Source of the DNA: Halanaerobium saccharolyticum
GTDB taxonomy: Bacteria > Bacillota > Halanaerobiia > Halanaerobiales > Halanaerobiaceae
DNA: 64,000 nt
Direction of reading: 5' to 3'
Assembly: GCF_003053565.1 (NCBI RefSeq)
Contig: NZ_QAXS01000002.1
Span: 1 to 64,000 of the forward strand
Below the pieces are notes generated by a model. It had not been told where the DNA came from. It saw only the letters and a list, made by a program, of their open reading frames with translations, and did not search any database. Below, in pieces: positions 1 to 7,019 of the stretch. The stretch's first letter is position 1; every line of letters starts with the position of its first letter. A program made the position numbers and the translations under genes.

Positions 1-119
1 GATAAAGGGAAATATTGGTTTCAGGTTGGGGTGAAAAATTTTGAAAGGTGCTATTAAGCCTTATCAATCAAGGGCTTATTTAGCCGAAAATCTTAAAAAT
101 TTGATCAGGGGTGATAAGT

Positions 120-1238
120 ATGAAAAGTTCCTTTACGATTGGACATTTATTTGGAATTCCCGTTAAAATACATGTCAGCCTTTTAATTATTCTTCCTTTT
201 TTCGCCTGGGCTTTTGGTAATAATATCGTTTATCTAACAGAAAATACTGATATAGCAAGAAGGCAGCTGCTTTTAAATCCCTATCTACTCGGGTTTATTA
301 TGGCGGTTATGCTTTTTATTAGTATCCTGATTCATGAGCTGGCACATTCACTTGTAGCCAGAACAAAGGATGTGGAAACTACAGATATTACTCTAATGCT
401 CTTTGGCGGTCTGGCAAATATCGAAGAAATATCCAAAGATCCTAAAGATGAAATGAAAATTGCAGCCAGCGGACCGCTGACCAGTCTGGCTTTGGGTTTG
501 ATTTTTGTCTTTGCCGCTAGTCTTGCACCTAACTTTATCCTGGAAGATTTCAGGCTGATAATTTTATATACAGGTCAGCTAAATATTTTTCTTGCAATCT
601 TTAATTTGCTGCCTGCCTTTCCCTCAGATGGAGGCCGAATTCTCAGAGCTTTTATTGCCCAGCGCACTTCTTTTAGGCGGGCAACAGAGATTGCTTCCAA
701 ATTTGGTAAGGGTTTTGCTCTAATGTTTGGTATTTTAGGTTTTATGAGCGGAAACTTTCTCTTAGTCTTTATTGCCTTTTTCATCTATATAGGTGCCGCT
801 CAGGAACACCAATTCAGCAATATTAAGAGTGCTCTTTCAAACTTAAAGGTAAAGGATTTAATGACTAAGGAGGTTAAAACAGTACCGGTTAATATGAGTG
901 TCCACCGCTTAATAGAAAAAATGTTTAATGATAAACATTCTGGTTTCCCTGTGCTGAGGGACGATAAAGTAGTTGGTATTGTAACCATGGAAGATGCACA
1001 GAAGATAAATCAGGAAGAATACCGCAACACTCCGGTCCAGACAATAATGAACAAAGAACTGCACTGTGTTGGGGAAAATGATGAGCTTTATGAGGCATTT
1101 AAACTTCTTTTCCAGAAAGACATTGGCCGACTGCTGGTAATGGAGGGTGAGGAACTTAAAGGAATTATCACCCGCTCAGATGTAATGACCGGACTTAGAG
1201 TTAGACAGTTAGAAAATATAAATAAAGAGGAGCTGTAA
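120..1238 (+). CDS. Site-2 protease family (M50) membrane metalloprotease with two CBS domains
   Basis: Intramembrane zinc protease of the SpoIVFB/YwhC-like branch. Zinc-binding HELAH lies at about residues 72-76 inside a membrane segment. The second family motif, NLLPAFPSDGG, lies at about residues 162-172. The N-terminal ~230 residues carry about six hydrophobic segments. The C-terminal ~130 residues form two CBS repeats starting near VKDLMTKEV, which in this family sense nucleotides and gate proteolysis. The substrate is unknown. I chose ATG at 120 because AGGGG sits 9 bases upstream; an in-frame GTG at 111 would overlap that ribosome site. A DUF2177 gene follows 3 bases after the stop, so the two are probably co-transcribed. 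Confidence 0.88.
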   Translation: MKSSFTIGHLFGIPVKIHVSLLIILPFFAWAFGNNIVYLTENTDIARRQLLLNPYLLGFIMAVMLFISILIHELAHSLVARTKDVETTDITLMLFGGLANIEEISKDPKDEMKIAASGPLTSLALGLIFVFAASLAPNFILEDFRLIILYTGQLNIFLAIFNLLPAFPSDGGRILRAFIAQRTSFRRATEIASKFGKGFALMFGILGFMSGNFLLVFIAFFIYIGAAQEHQFSNIKSALSNLKVKDLMTKEVKTVPVNMSVHRLIEKMFNDKHSGFPVLRDDKVVGIVTMEDAQKINQEEYRNTPVQTIMNKELHCVGENDELYEAFKLLFQKDIGRLLVMEGEELKGIITRSDVMTGLRVRQLENINKEEL

Positions 1239-1241
1239 GCA

Positions 1242-1640
1242 ATGGTATTTTTAAAAAATTATCTCATCACATTTATAATTTTTTTGGTGATTGATTTTAT
1301 CTGGCTGGGAGCAGTGGCCAGAAATCTTTACCGCAATCAGCTGGGATTTTTGATGAAAGAAAACTTTAATATGACTGCTGCTTTTATTTTCTATCTGCTT
1401 TTTACGGCCGGTCTGGTTTTCTTTGTTCTTAATCAAGCCCTGGCAATTTCCAGCTGGCAGTATGCCTTATTTGCCGGTATGTTTTTTGGACTGATAACTT
1501 ATTCTACTTATGATCTGACAAATCTCGCTACAATTAAGGACTGGCCCCTGACAATTACAATTATCGATTTAATCTGGGGAACATTTCTTGGTGGAATAAC
1601 TTCTTATTTAAGCTATATTGTGATTAATTATTTCAGATAA
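1242..1640 (+). CDS. DUF2177 family integral membrane protein
   Basis: Protein of 132 residues with about four hydrophobic helices and few charged residues. The N-terminal pattern FLVIDFIWLGAVARNLYR and the later YDLTNLATIKDWP stretch are what I know of the DUF2177 family, whose function is not established. It starts 3 bases after the M50 protease stop, with the ribosome site (AGAGGAG) inside the end of that gene, so the two are probably translated from one message. No charged pore motif or catalytic residue is apparent. Assignment to the family is fairly sure, but no function can be given. Confidence 0.8.
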   Translation: MVFLKNYLITFIIFLVIDFIWLGAVARNLYRNQLGFLMKENFNMTAAFIFYLLFTAGLVFFVLNQALAISSWQYALFAGMFFGLITYSTYDLTNLATIKDWPLTITIIDLIWGTFLGGITSYLSYIVINYFR

Positions 1641-1774
1641 ATTTTAAATTATTTTTTCAAATTCATAATTCCTTCATAATTTGCTCCTATAATTAAGTCA
1701 GAAGTTAAGAAAAGCATTAATGAAAATTAAAGTTCATTAATGACAAAACAAAAATTTATGAGGAGTGAATTAAT

Positions 1775-2419
1775 ATGAAGAAATTATTAATTAGTTTAAT
1801 GGTGCTGGCTTTTGTAGTCTCAGTTTTTACAGGTGCAGTTTTTGCTCAGGGTCCCCAGTCTAAGATGGGACCGGCAGCCAACCAGCCCCGCTACAATGAA
1901 GATGCAGGAGAGTTTGGAATTGGTTATAACAGAGTTGAGTTAAGTGAAGAGCAGATTAATGAAATTGCAGATTTAAGAAATGAATTTTATACTCAAACTG
2001 AGGATTTAAGAGATCAGCTTAGAGATTTAAACCGTGAACTTAGAGATCAAGAATTCCGCGGTGCATCTAATGCTGAGATTGGTGAAATTGAAGATAAGAT
2101 CGAAGAAGTTTTAGTGCAGATGGATGAAAAAAGACTCAGCAATCAGGAAAAAATGGAAGCAGTTTTAACTGAAGAACAGCTGGCTTTAATTGCAGAAAAC
2201 CGTCAAAACTATGAAGAGCGTTATCAAAATCGTTTTAATAATGATTTTGGACCGGGATCTCAAAGAGGTTTTGGCAGAAGCGGCTACTCAAGATTTGATG
2301 AAGACTATCATTATGGTATGATGGGCAGAAGTAATTTTGGAGCTAGATCTGGTGGATTCCGCAGTGGTGGAGCTTACAATAGAAGTGTTTCTGGCTTTGG
2401 ACCCGGTTGGTGTCACTAA
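1775..2419 (+). CDS. Secreted Spy/CpxP-like helical protein with Gly/Arg-rich tail
   Basis: A signal peptide (MKKLLISLMVLAFVVSVFTGAVFA) is followed by a mature helical region. Residues about 50-150 are rich in Glu, Arg, Asn and Gln, with LTEEQ-type heptads as in the Spy/CpxP/periplasmic heavy-metal-sensor group of chaperone-like proteins. The last ~60 residues are different: low complexity, rich in Gly, Arg, Ser, Phe and Tyr, ending in GPGWCH. The product is therefore probably periplasmic or envelope-associated, possibly binding unfolded protein or metal. That is inference from family shape, not from a catalytic motif. It is monocistronic, with a good ribosome site (GAGGAG) and a bidirectional terminator after it. 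Confidence 0.65.
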   Translation: MKKLLISLMVLAFVVSVFTGAVFAQGPQSKMGPAANQPRYNEDAGEFGIGYNRVELSEEQINEIADLRNEFYTQTEDLRDQLRDLNRELRDQEFRGASNAEIGEIEDKIEEVLVQMDEKRLSNQEKMEAVLTEEQLALIAENRQNYEERYQNRFNNDFGPGSQRGFGRSGYSRFDEDYHYGMMGRSNFGARSGGFRSGGAYNRSVSGFGPGWCH

Positions 2420-2442
2420 ATTTTAATAAAGTTAAGCAAATG

Positions 2443-2470
2443 AAAAAGGCCGGCTAAAACCGGCCTTTTT
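2443..2470. terminator. Bidirectional intrinsic terminator
   Basis: GGCCGG / CCGGCC stem with a 6-base loop, flanked by five A on the left and five T on the right. It separates the convergent Spy-like gene (+) and the secreted repeat protein gene (-), and reads as a terminator in both directions. Confidence 0.9.
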
Positions 2471-2500
2471 AAAGTTTGGCTGTTTAATTTAAAACAAATC

Positions 2501-3319
2501 TTAATTAAAAAGATCACTCAGATCAATCTTAATATCGAACTGAATATCTACTCCATTATCATCATCTGGATCCTCATCAGCCCAGTCATCATTATCCCAG
2601 TCACCGCCATCATCGTCCCAATCATCGTCTTCTTCTAAATCATTATATCTTTCTCTTAATTCTTCATAAACAATATCTTTAGTTACCCGGCGGCCCCTGC
2701 CTTCTTTTTTGATAGTTCGACCAGTATTTAAATTTTTGTAATAGTAACTGTACTTTTGATTTGCATGGTGGACTTCAAGTTTTTCTATCATATTGCGGTC
2801 CCGGTAATAATATTCATATTTTTGATTTTTAATTTCTATTTTTTCTTCGACTCCAGTCCGCTGATTATTATATTTATAATCATAATTATTGCCGCGTACC
2901 TTGATTATTTCAGTTCCGCCGTTGAACTCATATTTTTTATCATATTTTTTAGTATCAAGTGGTGGGAAGTGTCTTTCGCGGTAAGGATGTCTAAATCTGA
3001 CCAGCTCATCATCAAAGATGATCGATGGCATTCCATAATAATAGTGAAATTCATTAATTCTTTCGCGATTTCTGACCAGTCTCTCCAGATCACCCTGATC
3101 AAGTTTTTTATCTGAGTTGCTGTAATAATAAAGAATTAAACTGATATCCTTACTATCCAGCCCCAGACGAGCCATATATTCTACATCTTCACTGTCAACA
3201 TCTTTAAAAATCCTAACCAAAAGCTTCTTATCAAAGTCATCCAGCTCAACTGCAGCTGCAGAAATTGAACTAAAAATTATCATTATTAAAATACTGAAAA
3301 TAGTGATTTTTTTAAGCAT
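2501..3319 (-). CDS. Secreted protein with Tyr-rich 21-residue repeats and an acidic Trp/Asp tail
   Basis: Not recognised. Residues 1-24 are a signal peptide ending ISAAAVE. Residues ~25-110 are mixed helical and charged. Residues ~127-208 contain about four tandem units of roughly 21 residues built on the pattern N-x2-Y-x-Y-x-Y followed by a charged K-I-E-x-K strand, which suggests stacked beta hairpins. Residues ~228-258 are extremely acidic and contain regularly spaced Trp (DDDWDDDGGDWDNDDWADED), a possible cation-binding or polymer-binding tail. The start at 3319 has a strong GGGAGG site. The protein is probably exported to the periplasm or surface. The gene stands alone and faces the previous gene. 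Confidence 0.6.
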   Translation of the reverse strand: MLKKITIFSILIMIIFSSISAAAVELDDFDKKLLVRIFKDVDSEDVEYMARLGLDSKDISLILYYYSNSDKKLDQGDLERLVRNRERINEFHYYYGMPSIIFDDELVRFRHPYRERHFPPLDTKKYDKKYEFNGGTEIIKVRGNNYDYKYNNQRTGVEEKIEIKNQKYEYYYRDRNMIEKLEVHHANQKYSYYYKNLNTGRTIKKEGRGRRVTKDIVYEELRERYNDLEEDDDWDDDGGDWDNDDWADEDPDDDNGVDIQFDIKIDLSDLFN

Positions 3320-3410
3320 ATTTTTTACCTCCCGGCAGTTTTAATTTAATTTTCCTCTACTTTTATTATAATCTGAATTTAATTCATTTACAATGATCAA
3401 AGTGTGATAT

Positions 3411-3439
3411 TTGAAAAAGCTGATGATCTGTAATAAAAT
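3411..3439 (+). promoter_or_regulatory. Sigma-A-type promoter for hemerythrin-cheX
   Basis: TTGAAA at 3411-3416 and TAAAAT at 3434-3439 with a 17-base spacer, 45 bases before the hemerythrin start. Confidence 0.6.
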
Positions 3440-3484
3440 ATAAGCAGTCTTTAATTTTTACATATTTGACAGAGGAGTGAAAAA

Positions 3485-3916
3485 ATGATCTGGAGAGAAG
3501 AATATAAAATTGGAGTAGAACTGGTAGATGAACAGCATCAGGAACTTTTTAAGCGCCTGGGAGATTTTATTCAGACTGTAAGAAGTGATCAAGAAAATTC
3601 AGAGAAGAAAAAAGAGGTAGAAAGAACTTTGAATTTTATGGGCGAATATGTAGTGACTCACTTTGATGCTGAAGAGGCTCTGCAGAAAAGATTTAATTAC
3701 CCTGATTTTGAGGAGCATCATCAAATTCATGAAGATTTCAAAGCAGAAGTTGCAGAATTTCAGGAAAAATATAGTGCAGATGAATATGATGATGATTTTC
3801 TGCTGGAATTCAGCGGCCGGCTTTTAACCTGGCTGATCAACCATGTTGCTTCAACTGATCAGGATATTGGGGAACATATAAACTCTGTAAAAGAGAAAGA
3901 GGAGGAACTAAAGTAA
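3485..3916 (+). CDS. Bacteriohemerythrin
   Basis: A 143-residue four-helix di-iron protein that binds O2. The metal ligands are all visible in order: H18 (DEQHQELF), His and Glu of THFDAEE, the two His of HHQIHEDF, and His and Asp of INHVASTDQD. In anaerobes these proteins act as oxygen sensors, scavengers or carriers. The stop overlaps the next start (TAATG), so translation is coupled to the CheX-like gene. That pairing hints at redox or O2 input to a signalling pathway, which is an inference. Length is normal for a single-domain bacterial hemerythrin. Confidence 0.93.
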   Translation: MIWREEYKIGVELVDEQHQELFKRLGDFIQTVRSDQENSEKKKEVERTLNFMGEYVVTHFDAEEALQKRFNYPDFEEHHQIHEDFKAEVAEFQEKYSADEYDDDFLLEFSGRLLTWLINHVASTDQDIGEHINSVKEKEEELK

Positions 3917-4371
3917 TGGATGTAAAATACTTAAATCCAATAATTGCAGCAACCGATTCAGTTTTTCAAACCATGCTTTCAGTAAAGCCGGAAAAGGGAG
4001 AAGTTTCAATTCAGGAAGATCTGGTAACTGATAAGGAGGCAAATGTAATTATTGGCATGACAGGAGATATAAAAGGATCTATAGTATACAGTTTTTCCAA
4101 AGAAATGGCTTTAAAGGTAGTCGAAGCGATGTCAGGAATGGAAATGGAGGAACTTGATAAATTTGTAACCTCAGCCATGGGGGAATTAGGAAATATTATC
4201 AGCGGTAAGGCAACAACCGGCTTAGCTGAGCAGGATTTAAGCTGTGATATTGCTCCTCCACAGATTGTAACAGGTAAAAATATCAATATTAGTTCTGAAG
4301 CAGATAAAGTATTAATGGTTAAATTTAATACGGATCTGGGAGAATTTGATGTTGGTTTTTCAATTAATTAG
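3916..4371 (+). CDS. CheX-like chemotaxis phosphatase family protein
   Basis: A 151-residue protein of the CheC/CheX/FliY fold. CheX dephosphorylates CheY-P using an E-x2-N pair on a long helix. Here the candidate is Glu and Asn of GELGNIISGKA at about residue 91-95. The beginning, MDVKYLNPIIAATDSVF, is typical of stand-alone CheX proteins. It overlaps the hemerythrin stop by one base. No other chemotaxis genes are nearby, so it may act on an unlinked response regulator. A terminator follows at once. Confidence 0.85.
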   Translation: MDVKYLNPIIAATDSVFQTMLSVKPEKGEVSIQEDLVTDKEANVIIGMTGDIKGSIVYSFSKEMALKVVEAMSGMEMEELDKFVTSAMGELGNIISGKATTGLAEQDLSCDIAPPQIVTGKNINISSEADKVLMVKFNTDLGEFDVGFSIN

Positions 4372-4376
4372 TATTT

Positions 4377-4396
4377 AAAGCTCCTGCGGGAGCTTT
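4377..4396 (+). terminator. Intrinsic terminator of the hemerythrin-cheX operon
   Basis: AAAGCTCC and GGGAGCTTTT arms with a 3-4 base loop, starting 6 bases after the cheX stop. Confidence 0.85.
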
Positions 4397-4504
4397 TCTC
4401 ATTTTGGGCAGGATAATTTTTTTAATTGGAGAATAATATATATAATAGTAAATCTTTAGTTATCAATTTAGCAGTTAAAATTATTATGGATGGGGGCATA
4501 AATT

Positions 4505-5029
4505 ATGGAGGAAATCTATCAGTATAATAAATATAAATTTTTAGAAAAGCTTTATACTCCAGTAGGGATTTTTCTGGCAGGTATTTTGCTGCAGTTTTTT
4601 TATCCCGGGATTGGTTTTTATCAGCGAATTTTAATTTATTTGGTTTATTTATCAGGAGTTTTATTATTTGCTTTTGATGCTCTGCCAATAATAATCAGCA
4701 CTTATAAAGTCTGGAACAAAGAGATTATTTTAACCAATAGAACAATTGTGCTTAAAGGTGATGATCATTTAAAAACAATAGTTGTCAATAGAAGAGATAT
4801 TGAAAGAATAATTTTCCGCTCTTTAAGGGGGGAGGATGTTGAGATTCCTCATTTTCAAAAGCTTGAAGATATTGATGAGCAATTATTCGAGCTGGCAGGC
4901 CGCAAATTAATCATAGAATTTGATGCAGAAACTGCAGAAGATGAATTAATTATTTATTTAGAATTACTGCCTGAGGAATTTTTAGAGGAATTTATTAAAT
5001 GGTATCAGGCCGATATTGCGCTTAAATAA
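4505..5029 (+). CDS. Small membrane protein with two TM segments and a cytoplasmic beta domain
   Basis: Not firmly recognised. The 174-residue protein has two hydrophobic helices in residues ~18-70 (LAGILLQFFYP and LIYLVYLSGVLLFAF). A soluble C-terminal part follows whose pattern (EIILTNRTIVLKGDDHLKTIVVNRRDIERIIF) resembles bacterial PH-like or YcxB-type domains that follow a short TM hairpin. The C-terminus is acidic. Start ATG 4505 has a weak GGGGG site. It is a single gene followed by a hairpin. The domain resemblance is a guess from strand pattern. Confidence 0.6.
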   Translation: MEEIYQYNKYKFLEKLYTPVGIFLAGILLQFFYPGIGFYQRILIYLVYLSGVLLFAFDALPIIISTYKVWNKEIILTNRTIVLKGDDHLKTIVVNRRDIERIIFRSLRGEDVEIPHFQKLEDIDEQLFELAGRKLIIEFDAETAEDELIIYLELLPEEFLEEFIKWYQADIALK

Positions 5030-5052
5030 TGACATATATTTTGCAATTTTAA

Positions 5053-5075
5053 ATCCGGCGGTAATCCCGTCGGAT
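5053..5075 (+). terminator. Hairpin downstream of the small membrane protein gene (weak terminator)
   Basis: ATCCGGCGG and CCGTCGGAT arms form a 9-bp stem with one G-T pair and a 5-base loop. No clear T-run follows, so it may instead stabilise the transcript end. Confidence 0.4.
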
Positions 5076-5126
5076 ATTAGATTATAATTCTAAAAATTTT
5101 AACTAATAGAACTATTCCCCTGGTTA

Positions 5127-5155
5127 TTGACATTTGTTTATAAATATAATATTGT
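5127..5155 (+). promoter_or_regulatory. Sigma-A-type promoter of the polyferredoxin/reductase fusion
   Basis: Perfect TTGACA -35 at 5127-5132, 17-base spacer, TATTGT -10 at 5150-5155, about 41 bases before the start codon. Confidence 0.6.
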
Positions 5156-5196
5156 ATTATCCAGATATATAAATATTATAACTAGGAGGATTATCA

Positions 5197-6672
5197 ATGG
5201 AAAATATAGAATCAATATATTATATTGAAACAAATCGAACGTTTACCCTGCTGAGAAAATATGCCTGGATTTTTACTTTAACCGTTGCAATCGGAGGGCT
5301 CTGGTTTCCAAAGTTTGGACTTTTTGTACTGCCGGTAATTGCGGGGCTTTCTTTGACATCGTTTTTTAAAGGCCGCTACTGGTGTGGAAATATCTGTCCC
5401 CATGGAAGTTTATTTGACTCAGTACTGCTGCAGTTTAGTAAAAATAGAGAGATCCCACATTTTTTTAAATCAAAATTTTTAAGAATTTCTTTTTTCTTAT
5501 TTTTTTCCTTCCAAATTGGAAGAAAATTGGTCAGTGTCATAAACATTTATGGTCAGGCCCCATTTCTTGACAAATTGGGCTTTATTTTTGTAGCCAGTTA
5601 TTTAATGGTAACAGTTTTAGGTGGGATAACCTCTTTTTTTTATTCTCCCAGAACCTGGTGTCAATTTTGTCCAATGGGCAGCATCCAGCATATGAGTTAT
5701 AAAGCTGGAAAAAACCTTGGCATTAACAATGAGACTGATGCTAAAGTAACTATAGAGTCTACTGATCTCTGTCATGAATGTGGAATGTGTGCTCGAGTCT
5801 GTCCGATGCAGCTTGATCCATATTTAGAGTGGAATGAAGATGGTCAGCTGGATAACGAGAAATGTATTCGCTGTAATACCTGTGTGGAAAACTGTCCGGC
5901 AGGAATTTTAGAGATAAAAAATAACTCAGCTGATGAATTTAATATCTGGGAAGAAGGAGAACTTGATTATTATCACAAGGATAATATCAGGGCAAAAATC
6001 GAAGAAATAAGAGAGCTTTCTGGAAATATCAAAGAATTTTCTTTCAGACTAATGGAGCCACCCCACATCGATGTAGAAGCAGGCCAGTTTATACTGGTAA
6101 AAGTCTCTGATAAACATCAGATGTATAGAGCTTATTCAATCGCTGGAATAGAGGATGATGGCAGTTTGATTAAGGTAACAGTAATGAGAATTACAGATGG
6201 TTATGGAACCAGCATTATCTTCTCAGATTTTGAAGAGGGACAGGTAATTGAACTTAAGGGACCAATGGGGCACGAATTAGTAGTTGACAAAGATGCAGAA
6301 GATGTAATGCTTGTTGGGGGAGGAATTGGAATTACACCCTTTATACCAATCGTTGAAGATATAGTCCACAATGATAATCACATAAAAAATGCAAAGTTAA
6401 TTTATGGGGTTAACGAGGAAGATCAGTTCCTCTACCGAGACTTTTTTGAGGAAATGGATGCAGAATCTGATAAATTTGATTTTGTTCCGGTCGTTGCCTT
6501 TGATGACAACTGGAATGGAGAAAAGGGATTTGTCACTGATGTGATGGATAAATATGAGCTTGATGACTATAAAATATATATGTGTGGACCGGGGCCAATG
6601 GAGGCTGCAGCCAGACAGCTCTTAGAAGAAAAGGATTTTGATCAGAGCCACATCTATGCCGAATCTACTTAA
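5197..6672 (+). CDS. NapH-like membrane polyferredoxin fused to an FAD/NAD(P) oxidoreductase
   Basis: A 491-residue two-part protein. The N-terminal ~180 residues carry about four membrane helices and the two NapH/RdxA-type cysteine motifs (WCGNICPHG near residue 62, WCQFCPMGS near 153). Residues ~190-235 hold two [4Fe-4S] ferredoxin motifs (CHECGMCARVCP and CIRCNTCVENCP). From ~260 a ferredoxin-NADP reductase-like module begins, with an FAD-binding RAYSIAG, the nucleotide motif GGGIGITPF near 373 and MCGPGPME near 461. The whole protein could pass electrons between NAD(P)H and a membrane or periplasmic acceptor through FAD and Fe-S centres. The partner is unknown. It is transcribed alone. 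Confidence 0.8.
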   Translation: MENIESIYYIETNRTFTLLRKYAWIFTLTVAIGGLWFPKFGLFVLPVIAGLSLTSFFKGRYWCGNICPHGSLFDSVLLQFSKNREIPHFFKSKFLRISFFLFFSFQIGRKLVSVINIYGQAPFLDKLGFIFVASYLMVTVLGGITSFFYSPRTWCQFCPMGSIQHMSYKAGKNLGINNETDAKVTIESTDLCHECGMCARVCPMQLDPYLEWNEDGQLDNEKCIRCNTCVENCPAGILEIKNNSADEFNIWEEGELDYYHKDNIRAKIEEIRELSGNIKEFSFRLMEPPHIDVEAGQFILVKVSDKHQMYRAYSIAGIEDDGSLIKVTVMRITDGYGTSIIFSDFEEGQVIELKGPMGHELVVDKDAEDVMLVGGGIGITPFIPIVEDIVHNDNHIKNAKLIYGVNEEDQFLYRDFFEEMDAESDKFDFVPVVAFDDNWNGEKGFVTDVMDKYELDDYKIYMCGPGPMEAAARQLLEEKDFDQSHIYAEST

Positions 6673-6674
6673 AT

Positions 6675-6956
6675 TTAAGACTGCAGATCTTCCAGATCAT
6701 AAAAGAAAGAAAGTATTTCTGCGATAACAGTATATAATTCTTCGGGAATTTCATCTCCGATATTTAGTTCAGCCAGAACCTGGACAACATCCTTATCTTC
6801 TCTAATTGGGATGTTTTCCTGTCTGGCTTTTTTTATTATCATCTCCGCTATACTTCCCTTACCACTGGCAATAATTTTTGGAGCTCGATCAGTATTTTGA
6901 TTATATTTTAAAGCAACTGTTTTTTTAGTTTCAGAGTTTTTTTTATCTGCTGTCAT
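6675..6956 (-). CDS. FlhB C-terminal-domain homologue (YlqH/FlhX-like)
   Basis: A 93-residue protein matching the cytoplasmic C-terminal domain of the flagellar export switch FlhB (VALKYNQNTDRAPKIIASGKG...AEMIIKKARQENIPI). It has no membrane part, and the autocleavage NPTH motif of full FlhB is absent. Such short homologues occur in many Firmicutes and can partly substitute for the FlhB C-domain in export-substrate switching. It lies 63 bases downstream of a FliK-like gene, the same pairing as ylqG-ylqH in Bacillus, outside any flagellar operon in this window. A good GAGG ribosome site precedes ATG at 6956. Confidence 0.87.
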   Translation of the reverse strand: MTADKKNSETKKTVALKYNQNTDRAPKIIASGKGSIAEMIIKKARQENIPIREDKDVVQVLAELNIGDEIPEELYTVIAEILSFFYDLEDLQS

Positions 6957-7019
6957 CTTTATTACCTCATTCCAAAAGTTATGAATTATAATTTAAAAAC
7001 TTATTTTGCAGCGATTAAG

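Noticed and set aside
1-57. Open frame at the left edge ending in TAA (tail of an upstream gene?)
   Set aside because: Only 18 codons are visible and no family can be recognised; another frame is equally plausible.
41-166. 41-codon ORF from TTG 41 with a GGGGTG site
   Set aside because: It overlaps the start of the well-supported M50 protease gene and has no recognisable features.
2756-3115. 119-codon plus-strand hydrophobic ORF opposite the secreted repeat protein
   Set aside because: Ile/Phe-rich shadow of a Tyr/Lys/Asp-rich gene; the minus-strand frame has a signal peptide and a strong ribosome site.
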